Of a DNA stretch of 58,747 nucleotides, positions 9,548 to 17,615 are shown piece by piece. This DNA is from Planctomicrobium piriforme (GTDB taxonomy: Bacteria; Planctomycetota; Planctomycetia; Pirellulales; UBA1268). The stretch lies in NCBI GenBank assembly GCA_945871035.1, contig CAMBUD010000008.1:1-58747 (forward strand), given 5' to 3'. The translations under genes and the position numbers were made by a program. The notes under the pieces were generated by a model. The model had not been told where the DNA came from. It made no database searches and saw only the letters and a program-made list of their open reading frames with translations. Position 1 is the stretch's first letter. Every line of letters begins with the position of its first letter.

Positions 9548-10761
9548 GTTTGCTCTCGTGGACGCACCTGCCCCTGGACCCGCAACGGCAAGCCAAGAAT
9601 CCGCAAAAACCCTTCGGCATCGCTCTGGTCGTATGATCCGCCACCTTCCATCGATGCAATCGCTGCATCGTAGAGACTTTCCGGGCTCTGCCGGCTTTTG
9701 ACAAAGATGTTGCCCTTGTAGAGATTCAACTCCACCGTGCCTGTAACGGGCATCTGCGCGTTGCGAATGAACGCCAGCAGGGCATCCATCTTGGCGCAGT
9801 ACCAGAATCCATAATAGACCGACTCGGCCACCTCTGGAGACAACTGATCACGCAGGTGTACAAGATCTCGATCGAGCGTCATCTGCTCGACCAACCGGTG
9901 GGCCTCGTAGAGCAGCGTCATGCCCGGGGCTTCATAAACGCCACGACTTTTCATACCAACGAGCCGATTTTCAACAATGTCTGTTCGACCGATACCGTTA
10001 CGACCGCCGATCTCATTTAAGGCCAATACAACCTCATGCGCCACGAGGCTCCTGCCGTTGACCTGCACAGGTATGCCTGAGACGAAGTCAATGCGAAGTG
10101 TTTCAATGGCATCGGGCGCCTGCTGCGGTGATACCGTCATGCCGAAATCGACCAATGCAAAACCATCGGTCGTAAGATCTTCGAGCTGACCGGCTTCGTA
10201 ACTCGTATGCAAACAGTTTTCATCAGAACTATACGGCTTGCTATGCGATGCCTTAACGGGAATATTTTTAGTCTCACAGAATTGAAGGAGTTCGGTGCGA
10301 CCGGGAAATCGCTGACGAAACTCGGGGATGCGCCACGGAGCGAGAACCTTGATCGCCGGATCGATAGCCTCGGCCGCTAACTGAAAGCGGCATTGGTCAT
10401 TGCCTTTGCCCGTGGCGCCGTGAGCAAACACGGTCGCCCCCACCTGGTGCGCAATCTTTACGCAGACCTTACTGATGAGCGGCCGGGCGATTGACGTGCC
10501 AAGCAGGTAAGTATTTTCATAACGGGCCTGCCACTGCATGACTGGAAATGCAAAGTCGCGGCAGAGTTCCTCGCGAACATCGACAATGAAGGCCTCAGAA
10601 GCGCCGCAGGTGCGCGCCTTGGCAAGCGTTGCCTCGCGATCCTCGCAGGGCTGCCCCAGATCGACATAAACGGCGATGACGTCATATCCCTTTTCGATAA
10701 GCCAACCAAGAATGACCGACGTATCTAATCCGCCCGAATAGGCCAGTACGCATTTAGGCAT
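9544..10761 (-). CDS. argG: argininosuccinate synthase
   Basis: A 405-residue protein, the usual length. ArgG joins citrulline and aspartate with ATP to argininosuccinate in the cytosol, the penultimate step of arginine synthesis. The N-terminal ATP-binding P-loop motif AYSGGLDTS is intact, as are the HGATGKGNDQ block and the later GRNGIGRTDIVENR block. It lies 42 bases after pyk on the same strand and is followed by the coupled membrane protein. No other arginine gene is present, which is common outside organised arg operons. Confidence 0.98.
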   Translation of the reverse strand: MPKCVLAYSGGLDTSVILGWLIEKGYDVIAVYVDLGQPCEDREATLAKARTCGASEAFIVDVREELCRDFAFPVMQWQARYENTYLLGTSIARPLISKVCVKIAHQVGATVFAHGATGKGNDQCRFQLAAEAIDPAIKVLAPWRIPEFRQRFPGRTELLQFCETKNIPVKASHSKPYSSDENCLHTSYEAGQLEDLTTDGFALVDFGMTVSPQQAPDAIETLRIDFVSGIPVQVNGRSLVAHEVVLALNEIGGRNGIGRTDIVENRLVGMKSRGVYEAPGMTLLYEAHRLVEQMTLDRDLVHLRDQLSPEVAESVYYGFWYCAKMDALLAFIRNAQMPVTGTVELNLYKGNIFVKSRQSPESLYDAAIASMEGGGSYDQSDAEGFLRILGLPLRVQGQVRPREQT

Positions 10762-10803
10762 GAGTTTTTTGATCTCCTAATTAAAACGTTCTCAATTTCA
10801 GTT

Positions 10804-12351
10804 TTAGACTTCATGAACCAGCGCCATATTGTGCCCGCCAGTGCCAAATCCGATACCGGCTACGAGCAAAATCCGGTCGCCGCGCGCAAGCTTCCCCTCA
10901 CGCAGTCCCCAAGCGGTAACCTGCTCGAGCAAGCCATTGATATCGGTGGATGCAACCGCAGCCAAAGGAGTGACGCCCCAATAGAGCGTCATCTGCTGCA
11001 ATGTTGCCGGATTGTCACTAATCCCTATCGTCGGCACAGCGCCGCGCCGCTTGGATCGCGCGATCGCCGTTACGCCGCTGCGACTGGCGACAACGAACAG
11101 CTTAGCGTTTAGGTCGGCGGCAATCCGACTGGCGCCGTCCACGACTGCCTGCGTAATTGGGTGCAGCCCCTCTACTAAAAAATCCGGCGCCGGAAGAAAA
11201 TCCTGCACTGAATGGGTGGACGGCGTACGCCCTTGCGATAGTTGATTATTGACATACGCCGTTCGATCTTCCACATACTGCTCTTCCGTTGCGCTGGCAA
11301 TGCGCCGCATCATCTCAACCACCAAACGCGGGTGTTTCCCAATGGCCGTTTCTCCAGAGAGCATGCACGCATCGGCACCGTCCAAGATCGCATTGGCAAC
11401 ATCGGTTGTCTCGGCCCGAGTGGGTCGCCGCGAGTGCTGCATGCTGTCGAGCATCTGCGTGGCCACGATGACCGGTTTCTGGTAACGCTGGCAGACGCGA
11501 ATGATCCTCTTCTGCACCATCGGCATGCTCGCCACATCGATCTCCACGCCCAAGTCACCGCGTGCTACCATCACAACGTCGGCTGCTTCCACAATGTCTT
11601 CCAGATTATCGAGTGCCTCCCGCTTTTCAATTTTCGCCACCACACGCGCCAGTGAGCCCCGCGTGCGCAGCAGTTCCTTAAGCAACTTGACCTCGACTGC
11701 TGAACGCACAAATGAGAGGCTGACAAAGTCAGCGCCGGCGCTTGCCGCCCACTCAGCGTGCTGCCAATCAGCCTGGCTCATCGCCGCAGCCGACAACTTC
11801 ACGCCCGGCAGATTCACCCCCTGTCGGCTTCGCACCAAGCCCGGTTGGACGACCCGGCAGCGTGCCCAATCAGCGGTGCGTTCCTCCACCACAAGGCTGA
11901 CGGTACCATCGACGAGCATCACCGAATCCCCCACTGAGAGCTCGTCAATCAGCGCGGAGTAGCTCGTGACAAATTCCTCGGGCCGGTCGGTTTGTGTGCC
12001 ACGAATAAAGCGAATTTCTCCACCCATTCGGCATTCCACGGCACCGTTGGGGAGTTCGCCGAGCCTGATCTTGGGGCCAGCCAGATCGACTAGCACGCCC
12101 ACCGGACGAGCCAACGCATTGGAGACACGACGGATACGGTCGAGCGATTCCTGATGCTCTGACACCGAACCGTGGGCCATGTTCAGGCGAAAAACATCGA
12201 CGCCAGCTTCGACAAGCCCCCGCAAGTCGCTTTCCTCTCGGCAGGCAGGGCCAATCGTAGCCACTATCTTTGTACGCGCGATCTGGGCGATTGGCTCTCC
12301 AAGCAGCTGAACTATCGCTGGCTGCAGACGTGGGCTATAGGGTTTTTGCAT
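10804..12351 (-). CDS. pyk: pyruvate kinase
   Basis: A 515-residue protein with an N-terminal extension of about 25 residues before RTKIVATIGPA. Pyruvate kinase makes ATP and pyruvate from phosphoenolpyruvate and ADP, the last step of glycolysis. Visible signatures are FRLNMAHGS, the catalytic lysine region KIEKREAL, and the Mg-binding MVARGDLGVEI. The C-terminal allosteric domain is complete. It precedes argG on the same strand. Upstream (12352-12568) lies a divergent spacer shared with the SDR gene; I see no clear promoter there. An imperfect hairpin at 12492-12526 is the only structure. Confidence 0.97.
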   Translation of the reverse strand: MQKPYSPRLQPAIVQLLGEPIAQIARTKIVATIGPACREESDLRGLVEAGVDVFRLNMAHGSVSEHQESLDRIRRVSNALARPVGVLVDLAGPKIRLGELPNGAVECRMGGEIRFIRGTQTDRPEEFVTSYSALIDELSVGDSVMLVDGTVSLVVEERTADWARCRVVQPGLVRSRQGVNLPGVKLSAAAMSQADWQHAEWAASAGADFVSLSFVRSAVEVKLLKELLRTRGSLARVVAKIEKREALDNLEDIVEAADVVMVARGDLGVEIDVASMPMVQKRIIRVCQRYQKPVIVATQMLDSMQHSRRPTRAETTDVANAILDGADACMLSGETAIGKHPRLVVEMMRRIASATEEQYVEDRTAYVNNQLSQGRTPSTHSVQDFLPAPDFLVEGLHPITQAVVDGASRIAADLNAKLFVVASRSGVTAIARSKRRGAVPTIGISDNPATLQQMTLYWGVTPLAAVASTDINGLLEQVTAWGLREGKLARGDRILLVAGIGFGTGGHNMALVHEV

Positions 12352-12568
12352 AAGTCCTTCGACTATTTGAGCGGAGAGAATTAAGGCATTCAGGCAGTGG
12401 CCAGACGGATCGGGCCTGCGGTAATGAATGTAGTCTACTGGTTGAGTTCTAGGACCGGGAGACTGTCCGCTAGACTTGGCACGCTAGACCTGTGGCTGAA
12501 AAGTGAGACTCTCGCTCAAGAGCCACTAAAAATAAAAACTGTCTGCTCTGAAAGAAATCACTCATACC

Positions 12569-13429
12569 ATGTGGAAAAATCGGCGAATCATCGTGGCCGG
12601 TGGAACCAGCGGGTTTGGCCTCGTATTAGCCAAGCATTTGTTAGCAGCAGGATCGCTGGTGCTGATCATAGGACGATCGAGCGCAGGCGTGCGAGCGGCG
12701 TTGGCCGCCTGCGAAGGGCCTGCTGGTCGTAAGGATCAACCAAACGGAAAAATGTACGGACTGTCCGCTGATCTTGGCCAAGCTGGGGAAGGCGGGCGTG
12801 TGGTCGCTGAATGCGTGCGGCTCCTGGGAGGAGTCGACGATTTATTCTTTTGCATCGGCCGGTCGGGACGTGGTTTGATGCTGCAAACAAATGTTGCTGA
12901 GCTGCGTGCATTTCTTGAAGACAACCTCATCAGCGCTGTTGAGATCACACAAGCAGTTGCACATGAGGAGACTGCCAGACAAGGACACTTTGTCTATATC
13001 GGCAGCTTAGCCGGAAAGTTAGTAACGCCTTTCATGGGCCCTTACTGCATTGCCAAGTCAGCGCTGGCAGCTTTTGTAGCGGCTCTGCGCCTAGAGATCG
13101 CACCCGGTGGTGCACACGTCCTGCTGGTGTCGACGGGACCGATTGCTCGCAACCACGACGACCCACGAAGCAGCGACGTGCCGCAATCGCGTTACCAATC
13201 GGATGTAAAAAAGAACGGGCTGCCTGCAAGCGCCGCAGCCCCAGGGGGCAGCGTCAAACTCCGGCCGCTTGATCCCGATCGGCTCGCAATCGCCGTTCTG
13301 ACTGCCTGTCGCCGCAAACAGAGCGAGCTCGTCGTACCCCGTGCGGCGGGGCTATTGGCAGGACTGATCGAGTGGTTTCCAGGGTTAGGCCGTCGCTTAC
13401 TCGCTCGCGCAGCGAACCGGCGCGACTGA
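12569..13429 (+). CDS. short-chain dehydrogenase/reductase (SDR)
   Basis: A 286-residue Rossmann-fold oxidoreductase. The cofactor loop GGTSGFG sits at residues 10-16, the central serine is in YIGSLAG, and the catalytic pair is YCIAK. The basic residue after the second strand (GRSS) suggests NADP(H). The substrate cannot be read from the sequence. It is transcribed away from pyk and towards xylA, 93 bases ahead of it. A second, different SDR lies at 48234-49067. Confidence 0.9.
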   Translation: MWKNRRIIVAGGTSGFGLVLAKHLLAAGSLVLIIGRSSAGVRAALAACEGPAGRKDQPNGKMYGLSADLGQAGEGGRVVAECVRLLGGVDDLFFCIGRSGRGLMLQTNVAELRAFLEDNLISAVEITQAVAHEETARQGHFVYIGSLAGKLVTPFMGPYCIAKSALAAFVAALRLEIAPGGAHVLLVSTGPIARNHDDPRSSDVPQSRYQSDVKKNGLPASAAAPGGSVKLRPLDPDRLAIAVLTACRRKQSELVVPRAAGLLAGLIEWFPGLGRRLLARAANRRD

Positions 13430-13522
13430 CAAGACAACGCTCTGTCCGCACGTTATATCTACCTGCGGTGAAATCCATATTCGATTTTTTCGTCACAATA
13501 ACCTTTGATAGGAAGCACTCCA

Positions 13523-14857
13523 ATGGCGTTCACGGGTGAAGCAACTAAGCAGGCCTTTCCAGACATTCCAGTGATTCGATACGAGGGGCCGTCGACAACG
13601 AATATGCTGGCTTTTCGGCACTACGATCCGGACGCGATCGTCGAAGGACGGCCCATGCGCGAACACCTGCGGTTTGCCGTTTCTTACTGGCATACGTTTC
13701 GCGGCACCGGCAGTGATCCCTTTGGTGCCCCGACGATGGTACGGCCATGGGAACAAGGGGGCGACCCGCTGGCGGCTGCAATCTCGCGCACAGCTGTGGC
13801 ATTTGAGTTCCTCGAAAAATTAGGGATCGAGTATTACTGTTTTCACGATCGTGATGTTGCTCCAGAAGGGGCGACGTTAGCCGAATCAAATAACTATCTA
13901 GACACGGTTGCGGCGGAACTCAAGCGCCATCAAGATCGCACAGGGATCAAGCTTCTCTGGGGCACAGCCAATCTTTTCAGCCACCCGCGTTACGTGCACG
14001 GTGCGGCTACGAGTTGCAACGCGGAGGTGTTTGCCTACGCTGCCGCACAGGTTAAGAAAGCGATTGAAACCACTCGCGCGCTCGGCGGTGCTGGTTACGT
14101 TTTCTGGGGTGGTCGCGAGGGCTATCAGTGTTTGTGGAACACCGATATGAAGCGTGAGATTGATCATCTCGCCCGCTTCATGCACATGGCGGTCGACTAC
14201 GCCAAGGAAATCGGCTTCAGTGGTCAGTTTTACTTTGAACCCAAGCCACGCGAGCCCACCAAGCATCAATACGACTACGACTGTGCTGCTTGCATTAATT
14301 TTCTACGAGCCAATGGCCTTGAGCAGTATGTGAAGATGAATATTGAAACCAACCACGCCACGCTGGCTGGTCACGAAATGCAGCATGAGTTGGAATATGC
14401 CGGTATGCAGGGTTTTTTAGGTTCCATTGACGCCAATACAGGCGATACGCTCGTAGGCTGGGACACCGATCAGTTTCCAACGAATATCTATCTGACGACG
14501 CAAATTATGTACACAATTCTCAAATACGGTGGCCTTGCGCCGGGCGGCATAAATTTTGATGCCAAGGTGCGGCGGGAGAGCTTTGAACCAGTTGACCTTT
14601 TCCATGCACATATCGGTGGAATGGACGCTTTCGCACGGGGCCTTAAAATAGCCGCAGCAATGCGGGCCGATGGCTCAATCCAGCGATTGCTGGAGGAGCG
14701 TTATGCATCATGGTCGGCACCGCTGGGCAAGAGAATTGAGTCGGGAAGCGAAACATTTCGCTCGCTTGAAGCTGAAATGCTCGCCAAGGGCGAGGCGGCA
14801 GCCTGCCGGAGCGGTCGACAGGAACTTTTTGAGAATCTACTGAATACCTATTTCTAA
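13523..14857 (+). CDS. xylA: xylose isomerase
   Basis: A 444-residue protein of class II size. It interconverts D-xylose and D-xylulose (and often glucose and fructose) with two divalent metals. Visible blocks are [10 protein letters not shown] (catalytic His and Asp), FWGGREGYQ, the metal ligands in [26 protein letters not shown] and [18 protein letters not shown] chose ATG 13523 because a TAGGAAG site sits eight bases upstream; an in-frame TTG at 13505 is less likely. No xylulokinase is nearby, so this gene may serve general sugar metabolism. It is followed at 50 bases by a glycosyltransferase. Confidence 0.98.
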   Translation: MAFTGEATKQAFPDIPVIRYEGPSTTNMLAFRHYDPDAIVEGRPMREHLRFAVSYWHTFRGTGSDPFGAPTMVRPWEQGGDPLAAAISRTAVAFEFLEKLGIEYYCFHDRDVAPEGATLAESNNYLDTVAAELKRHQDRTGIKLLWGTANLFSHPRYVHGAATSCNAEVFAYAAAQVKKAIETTRALGGAGYVFWGGREGYQCLWNTDMKREIDHLARFMHMAVDYAKEIGFSGQFYFEPKPREPTKHQYDYDCAACINFLRANGLEQYVKMNIETNHATLAGHEMQHELEYAGMQGFLGSIDANTGDTLVGWDTDQFPTNIYLTTQIMYTILKYGGLAPGGINFDAKVRRESFEPVDLFHAHIGGMDAFARGLKIAAAMRADGSIQRLLEERYASWSAPLGKRIESGSETFRSLEAEMLAKGEAAACRSGRQELFENLLNTYF

Positions 14858-14907
14858 TAGGCAGCGACTCGATCTTTCGGCGTTACGAATTAAAAAGGAC
14901 TCCAGTC

Positions 14908-15966
14908 GTGAAGCTTGCTCCGAACCTCTCGGCGCTGATTCATCGCTTCACAGAACCCTTTAAGCAGATAGTTCTGGAATGCAAGTCGGCTCGCCATGCG
15001 GCTGGTTTTTTTCCAAGGCTGCGCATTCCACTTGTGGAGCGAAAAAATGACTCTGCTAACTCCTCGACGATCATCTGCTTGCGGAAGCGACAGCGGGGGG
15101 CTTTAGAAATCGAGGCTGACACCGCATGGCTGCGAAGCCGTAACGGTTTTTCAACGGCATGGCGACGGCTAGGGGTTTTTGTTTCTCTGGTCTCACAGCC
15201 TGAAATTCCCAGCGGTGAGTGGGTGGCTGATCTCGGCGACTGGGTACATGCCGAGGGGCCGCTGTTAGGATTTTGCACCAACTTTCGGCAGACCCTACTG
15301 GTACCAGATCGGGGATTTCTTTTAAGTGGCGGGTACGCGACGCAGCGCCGTCAGGCATTGGCAGCGCCGGTTTTTGAAGATCGTCAAGATATTATTTCTT
15401 GGCGTGGCAGCCCCACTGGCTCTGGCAAACTCTTTACTTTGGGGATGGATCCACGCGACCCACTTCTCCGACAGAGGGTCCGCATGTGTTTGCTGCTACG
15501 AGACATCGCAGCAGGCGGCTGCCCGGAAGTCGACGTACGACTCGCTGCGGGCAGTCACTTGCCGATCATTGCAACGGCTCATTACGAATCGGCTGGGATC
15601 ATTGGACCGACCATTGCTCAGTCGGTGTGGTGCCAGTGTAAGTTTGCGATCGACATCGATGGTCATGCCAACGCATTCAGCAATCTTTTTGTGCGCTTGC
15701 TCTTCGGATGCTGCGTCATCAAAATTGCCTCGCCGCTGGGGTTCCGGCAATGGTACTATGATTTTCTTCAGCCTTGGCAGCACTACATTCCTGTGGCCGC
15801 TGACCTTTCGGATCTGGTGGATAAACTGGAGTGGTGCCAACGGCATTCCGCCGACTGCCGCAGGGTGGCCGCACAGGGACAGGCTTTGGCATTCTCATTG
15901 ACCATCGACAGCGAATTTCGGCGGGCACTCCAGACTATCCGTTCGAGACATCAGGACGACTGCTGA
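14908..15966 (+). CDS. CAP10/GT90-family glycosyltransferase
   Basis: A 352-residue protein with a GTG start at 14908 and an AAAGGA site before it. I assign it to glycosyltransferase family 90 (CAP10/KTELC1, related to LPS-modifying and protein O-glucosyl/xylosyl transferases) from ISWRGSPTG at about residues 163-171 and the C-terminal region: KFAIDIDGHANAFSNLF, then GCCVIKIASP, then YYDFLQPWQHYIPV and DLSDLVDKLEW. These match the order of the nucleotide-sugar-binding half in the family. There is no signal peptide. It is 7 bases ahead of the peptidase-like gene and probably cotranscribed. Acceptor and donor are unknown; surface glycan or protein glycosylation is likely. Confidence 0.8.
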   Translation: MKLAPNLSALIHRFTEPFKQIVLECKSARHAAGFFPRLRIPLVERKNDSANSSTIICLRKRQRGALEIEADTAWLRSRNGFSTAWRRLGVFVSLVSQPEIPSGEWVADLGDWVHAEGPLLGFCTNFRQTLLVPDRGFLLSGGYATQRRQALAAPVFEDRQDIISWRGSPTGSGKLFTLGMDPRDPLLRQRVRMCLLLRDIAAGGCPEVDVRLAAGSHLPIIATAHYESAGIIGPTIAQSVWCQCKFAIDIDGHANAFSNLFVRLLFGCCVIKIASPLGFRQWYYDFLQPWQHYIPVAADLSDLVDKLEWCQRHSADCRRVAAQGQALAFSLTIDSEFRRALQTIRSRHQDDC

Positions 15967-15973
15967 GCGCACA

Positions 15974-17560
15974 ATGAAGACTTGCCATTTTCGCTGCGTT
16001 GGTATCCACCGACTTTCACGGTCGACTGCCTGTGTAAGCAGGGTCGGTTTCTGGCTTGTAATCGCCCTCCTTGTCTGTGCTTGTGGCCATCAGGCACGCG
16101 GTCGAGCCGGCGAGCCACCGCGAGGGCTTGCGACTGCTGCCTGGAAATTGGAAGTTGTGGAATTAATGGATGGACGCCGGCTGGAGGGCTTGATTATCGA
16201 CTCGCCGCCTTTGGCAAATCCTGAGTCTGCAACCGATCAAACTGATGAGATTGGCTTCGTGCAGATTATGCGATTTCCTGGCAAGCCGATGTATCTCATC
16301 ACTTGGGGTCACATCAGCGATGGTCGCATACGCTCGATCGAGCGATTGCCGGAGTCAGACCACGCGTTACTTCATTCACGCGTTCAGGCATTTAGAGAAC
16401 GGCGTGACGTTCGCCTCAATGCAGAAACAGCCGTGCAGTTGTCGCGACACGACGAGTACGATGCTTGGCATTACAGCGGCCAATGGTTCACGCTTAAAAG
16501 CAGCGCGGATCCACGCCTGACACGTGAGGCGATTGTACGATTAGAGCAGGTGTTTGGTGCCCTCGAAACTCTTGTGCCGGCTAGGAAAAAGCCCCTGAGT
16601 CTGCCTTTGACAATCCAGTTGTGTGCCACTGCTGCTGAGTACCGTCGCGTGCAGGATGATAGTGGCATCCGGGCCGATAACCCGGCATTTTACTTGCCGG
16701 GTCGCCGGTTGCTCGTAGCTGGTAGCGACATGCCAGCCATCATCGAGCAGCAAAAGATAGCCGTTGAAAGTCTGGCGACTGCCGAAAAACATGCCCTTGA
16801 TCTCGATCGATCCCTTGAGCAAGGAATGCATGCGCTGGCTAGCGATCTTGAAAAACAAGGCATTCCAGCCGGTCAGCGTGGCGAAATCATCAGTCGGGCA
16901 CGCTCACGCTGGGAGCGGGAGAAGGCTACGGCCAGAGCGCAGATTGAATCTGCCCGCCGGGATAACGTACAGCGTGTCGAAGCCGCCAGACGAGGCTTCT
17001 ATGGGTGGCTGGCGCACGAGGCGTGGCACGCCTACGCCGATGGCCATGTGTCTAAAAGTGACTCCAATGGACTCCCGCTCTGGCTTGACGAAGGGCTGGC
17101 GCAGGTTTTTGAAACCGCGCCACTGGAGGCCGGTGAATTGCGTTTGGATGCTCCCGATCCTGTGCGACTGGCGCTGCTCCAAGAGATGCTGCGGGGGCCT
17201 CTAGCACCAACGCTGACTGATCTATTGACCGCCCGCCAAGAGCAATTTCTCGTTGGGCATGCTGGAAGCACCGTGACGAGTCAGCGGGCCTACCTGATGG
17301 CATGGGGGTTAGCATTTCATCTGGCCCTCATTGAGCCTGTGCTCACGCCTGCGTCTTTGGCAGCACTCACTGCATCACCTGCTGGATCGCTCAAGTCATC
17401 TTCCGACAAGGCATCTTCCGACAAGCAGGTATCACCTTTGCAGCACAGTGATCCCATTCAACAATTTGAAGCCCTGACCAGCATGCCGCTGGCAGACTTT
17501 GAATTGGCATGGAAACGCCACATGCTTGCGCTGCGATCCACGGTGGTTCTTACTCGTTAA
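15974..17560 (+). CDS. exported gluzincin-type metallopeptidase-like protein (DUF1570-like)
   Basis: A 528-residue protein. The N-terminal hydrophobic segment ends in LLVCACG, a plausible though imperfect lipobox. The next module, VELMDGRRLEG, is close to the one in the 3350 gene. A coiled-coil-rich region (about residues 255-330) leads to the zinc motif HEAWH (about residue 346) and the downstream LPLWLDEGLAQ with the third-ligand glutamate, as in gluzincins. A 15-bp duplication adds an SSDKA block near the C-terminus. Cotranscribed with the GT90 gene. Its domain is the intact counterpart of the dead one in the cytochrome protein. Confidence 0.75.
   Translation: MKTCHFRCVGIHRLSRSTACVSRVGFWLVIALLVCACGHQARGRAGEPPRGLATAAWKLEVVELMDGRRLEGLIIDSPPLANPESATDQTDEIGFVQIMRFPGKPMYLITWGHISDGRIRSIERLPESDHALLHSRVQAFRERRDVRLNAETAVQLSRHDEYDAWHYSGQWFTLKSSADPRLTREAIVRLEQVFGALETLVPARKKPLSLPLTIQLCATAAEYRRVQDDSGIRADNPAFYLPGRRLLVAGSDMPAIIEQQKIAVESLATAEKHALDLDRSLEQGMHALASDLEKQGIPAGQRGEIISRARSRWEREKATARAQIESARRDNVQRVEAARRGFYGWLAHEAWHAYADGHVSKSDSNGLPLWLDEGLAQVFETAPLEAGELRLDAPDPVRLALLQEMLRGPLAPTLTDLLTARQEQFLVGHAGSTVTSQRAYLMAWGLAFHLALIEPVLTPASLAALTASPAGSLKSSSDKASSDKQVSPLQHSDPIQQFEALTSMPLADFELAWKRHMLALRSTVVLTR
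17396..17425. repeat. two tandem 15-bp copies in the peptidase-like gene
   Basis: The unit NCATCTTCCGACAAG occurs twice with one mismatch and stays in frame, in a Ser/Asp/Lys linker. A second direct repeat of 13 bp (CGTTAAAGTGAKG) spans the stop codon at 17555-17580. Confidence 0.8.
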
Positions 17561-17587
17561 AGTGAGGCGTTAAAGTGATGCGTTGTC

Positions 17588-17615
17588 GCTTCGATAGCCG
17601 GCCACGCTACGAAGC
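17588..17615. terminator. hairpin between convergent genes, overlapping the glnD stop
   Basis: GCTTCG pairs with CGAAGC and TAGC with GCTA around a 7-base loop, with one bulged A. It sits where the peptidase-like gene and glnD converge and includes the glnD stop codon. No T-run follows on either strand, so intrinsic termination is uncertain. Confidence 0.45.

Noticed and set aside
12492..12526. GTGGCT/AGCCAC hairpin between pyk and the SDR gene
   Set aside because: Only a 6-bp stem, in a divergent spacer where no terminator is needed.
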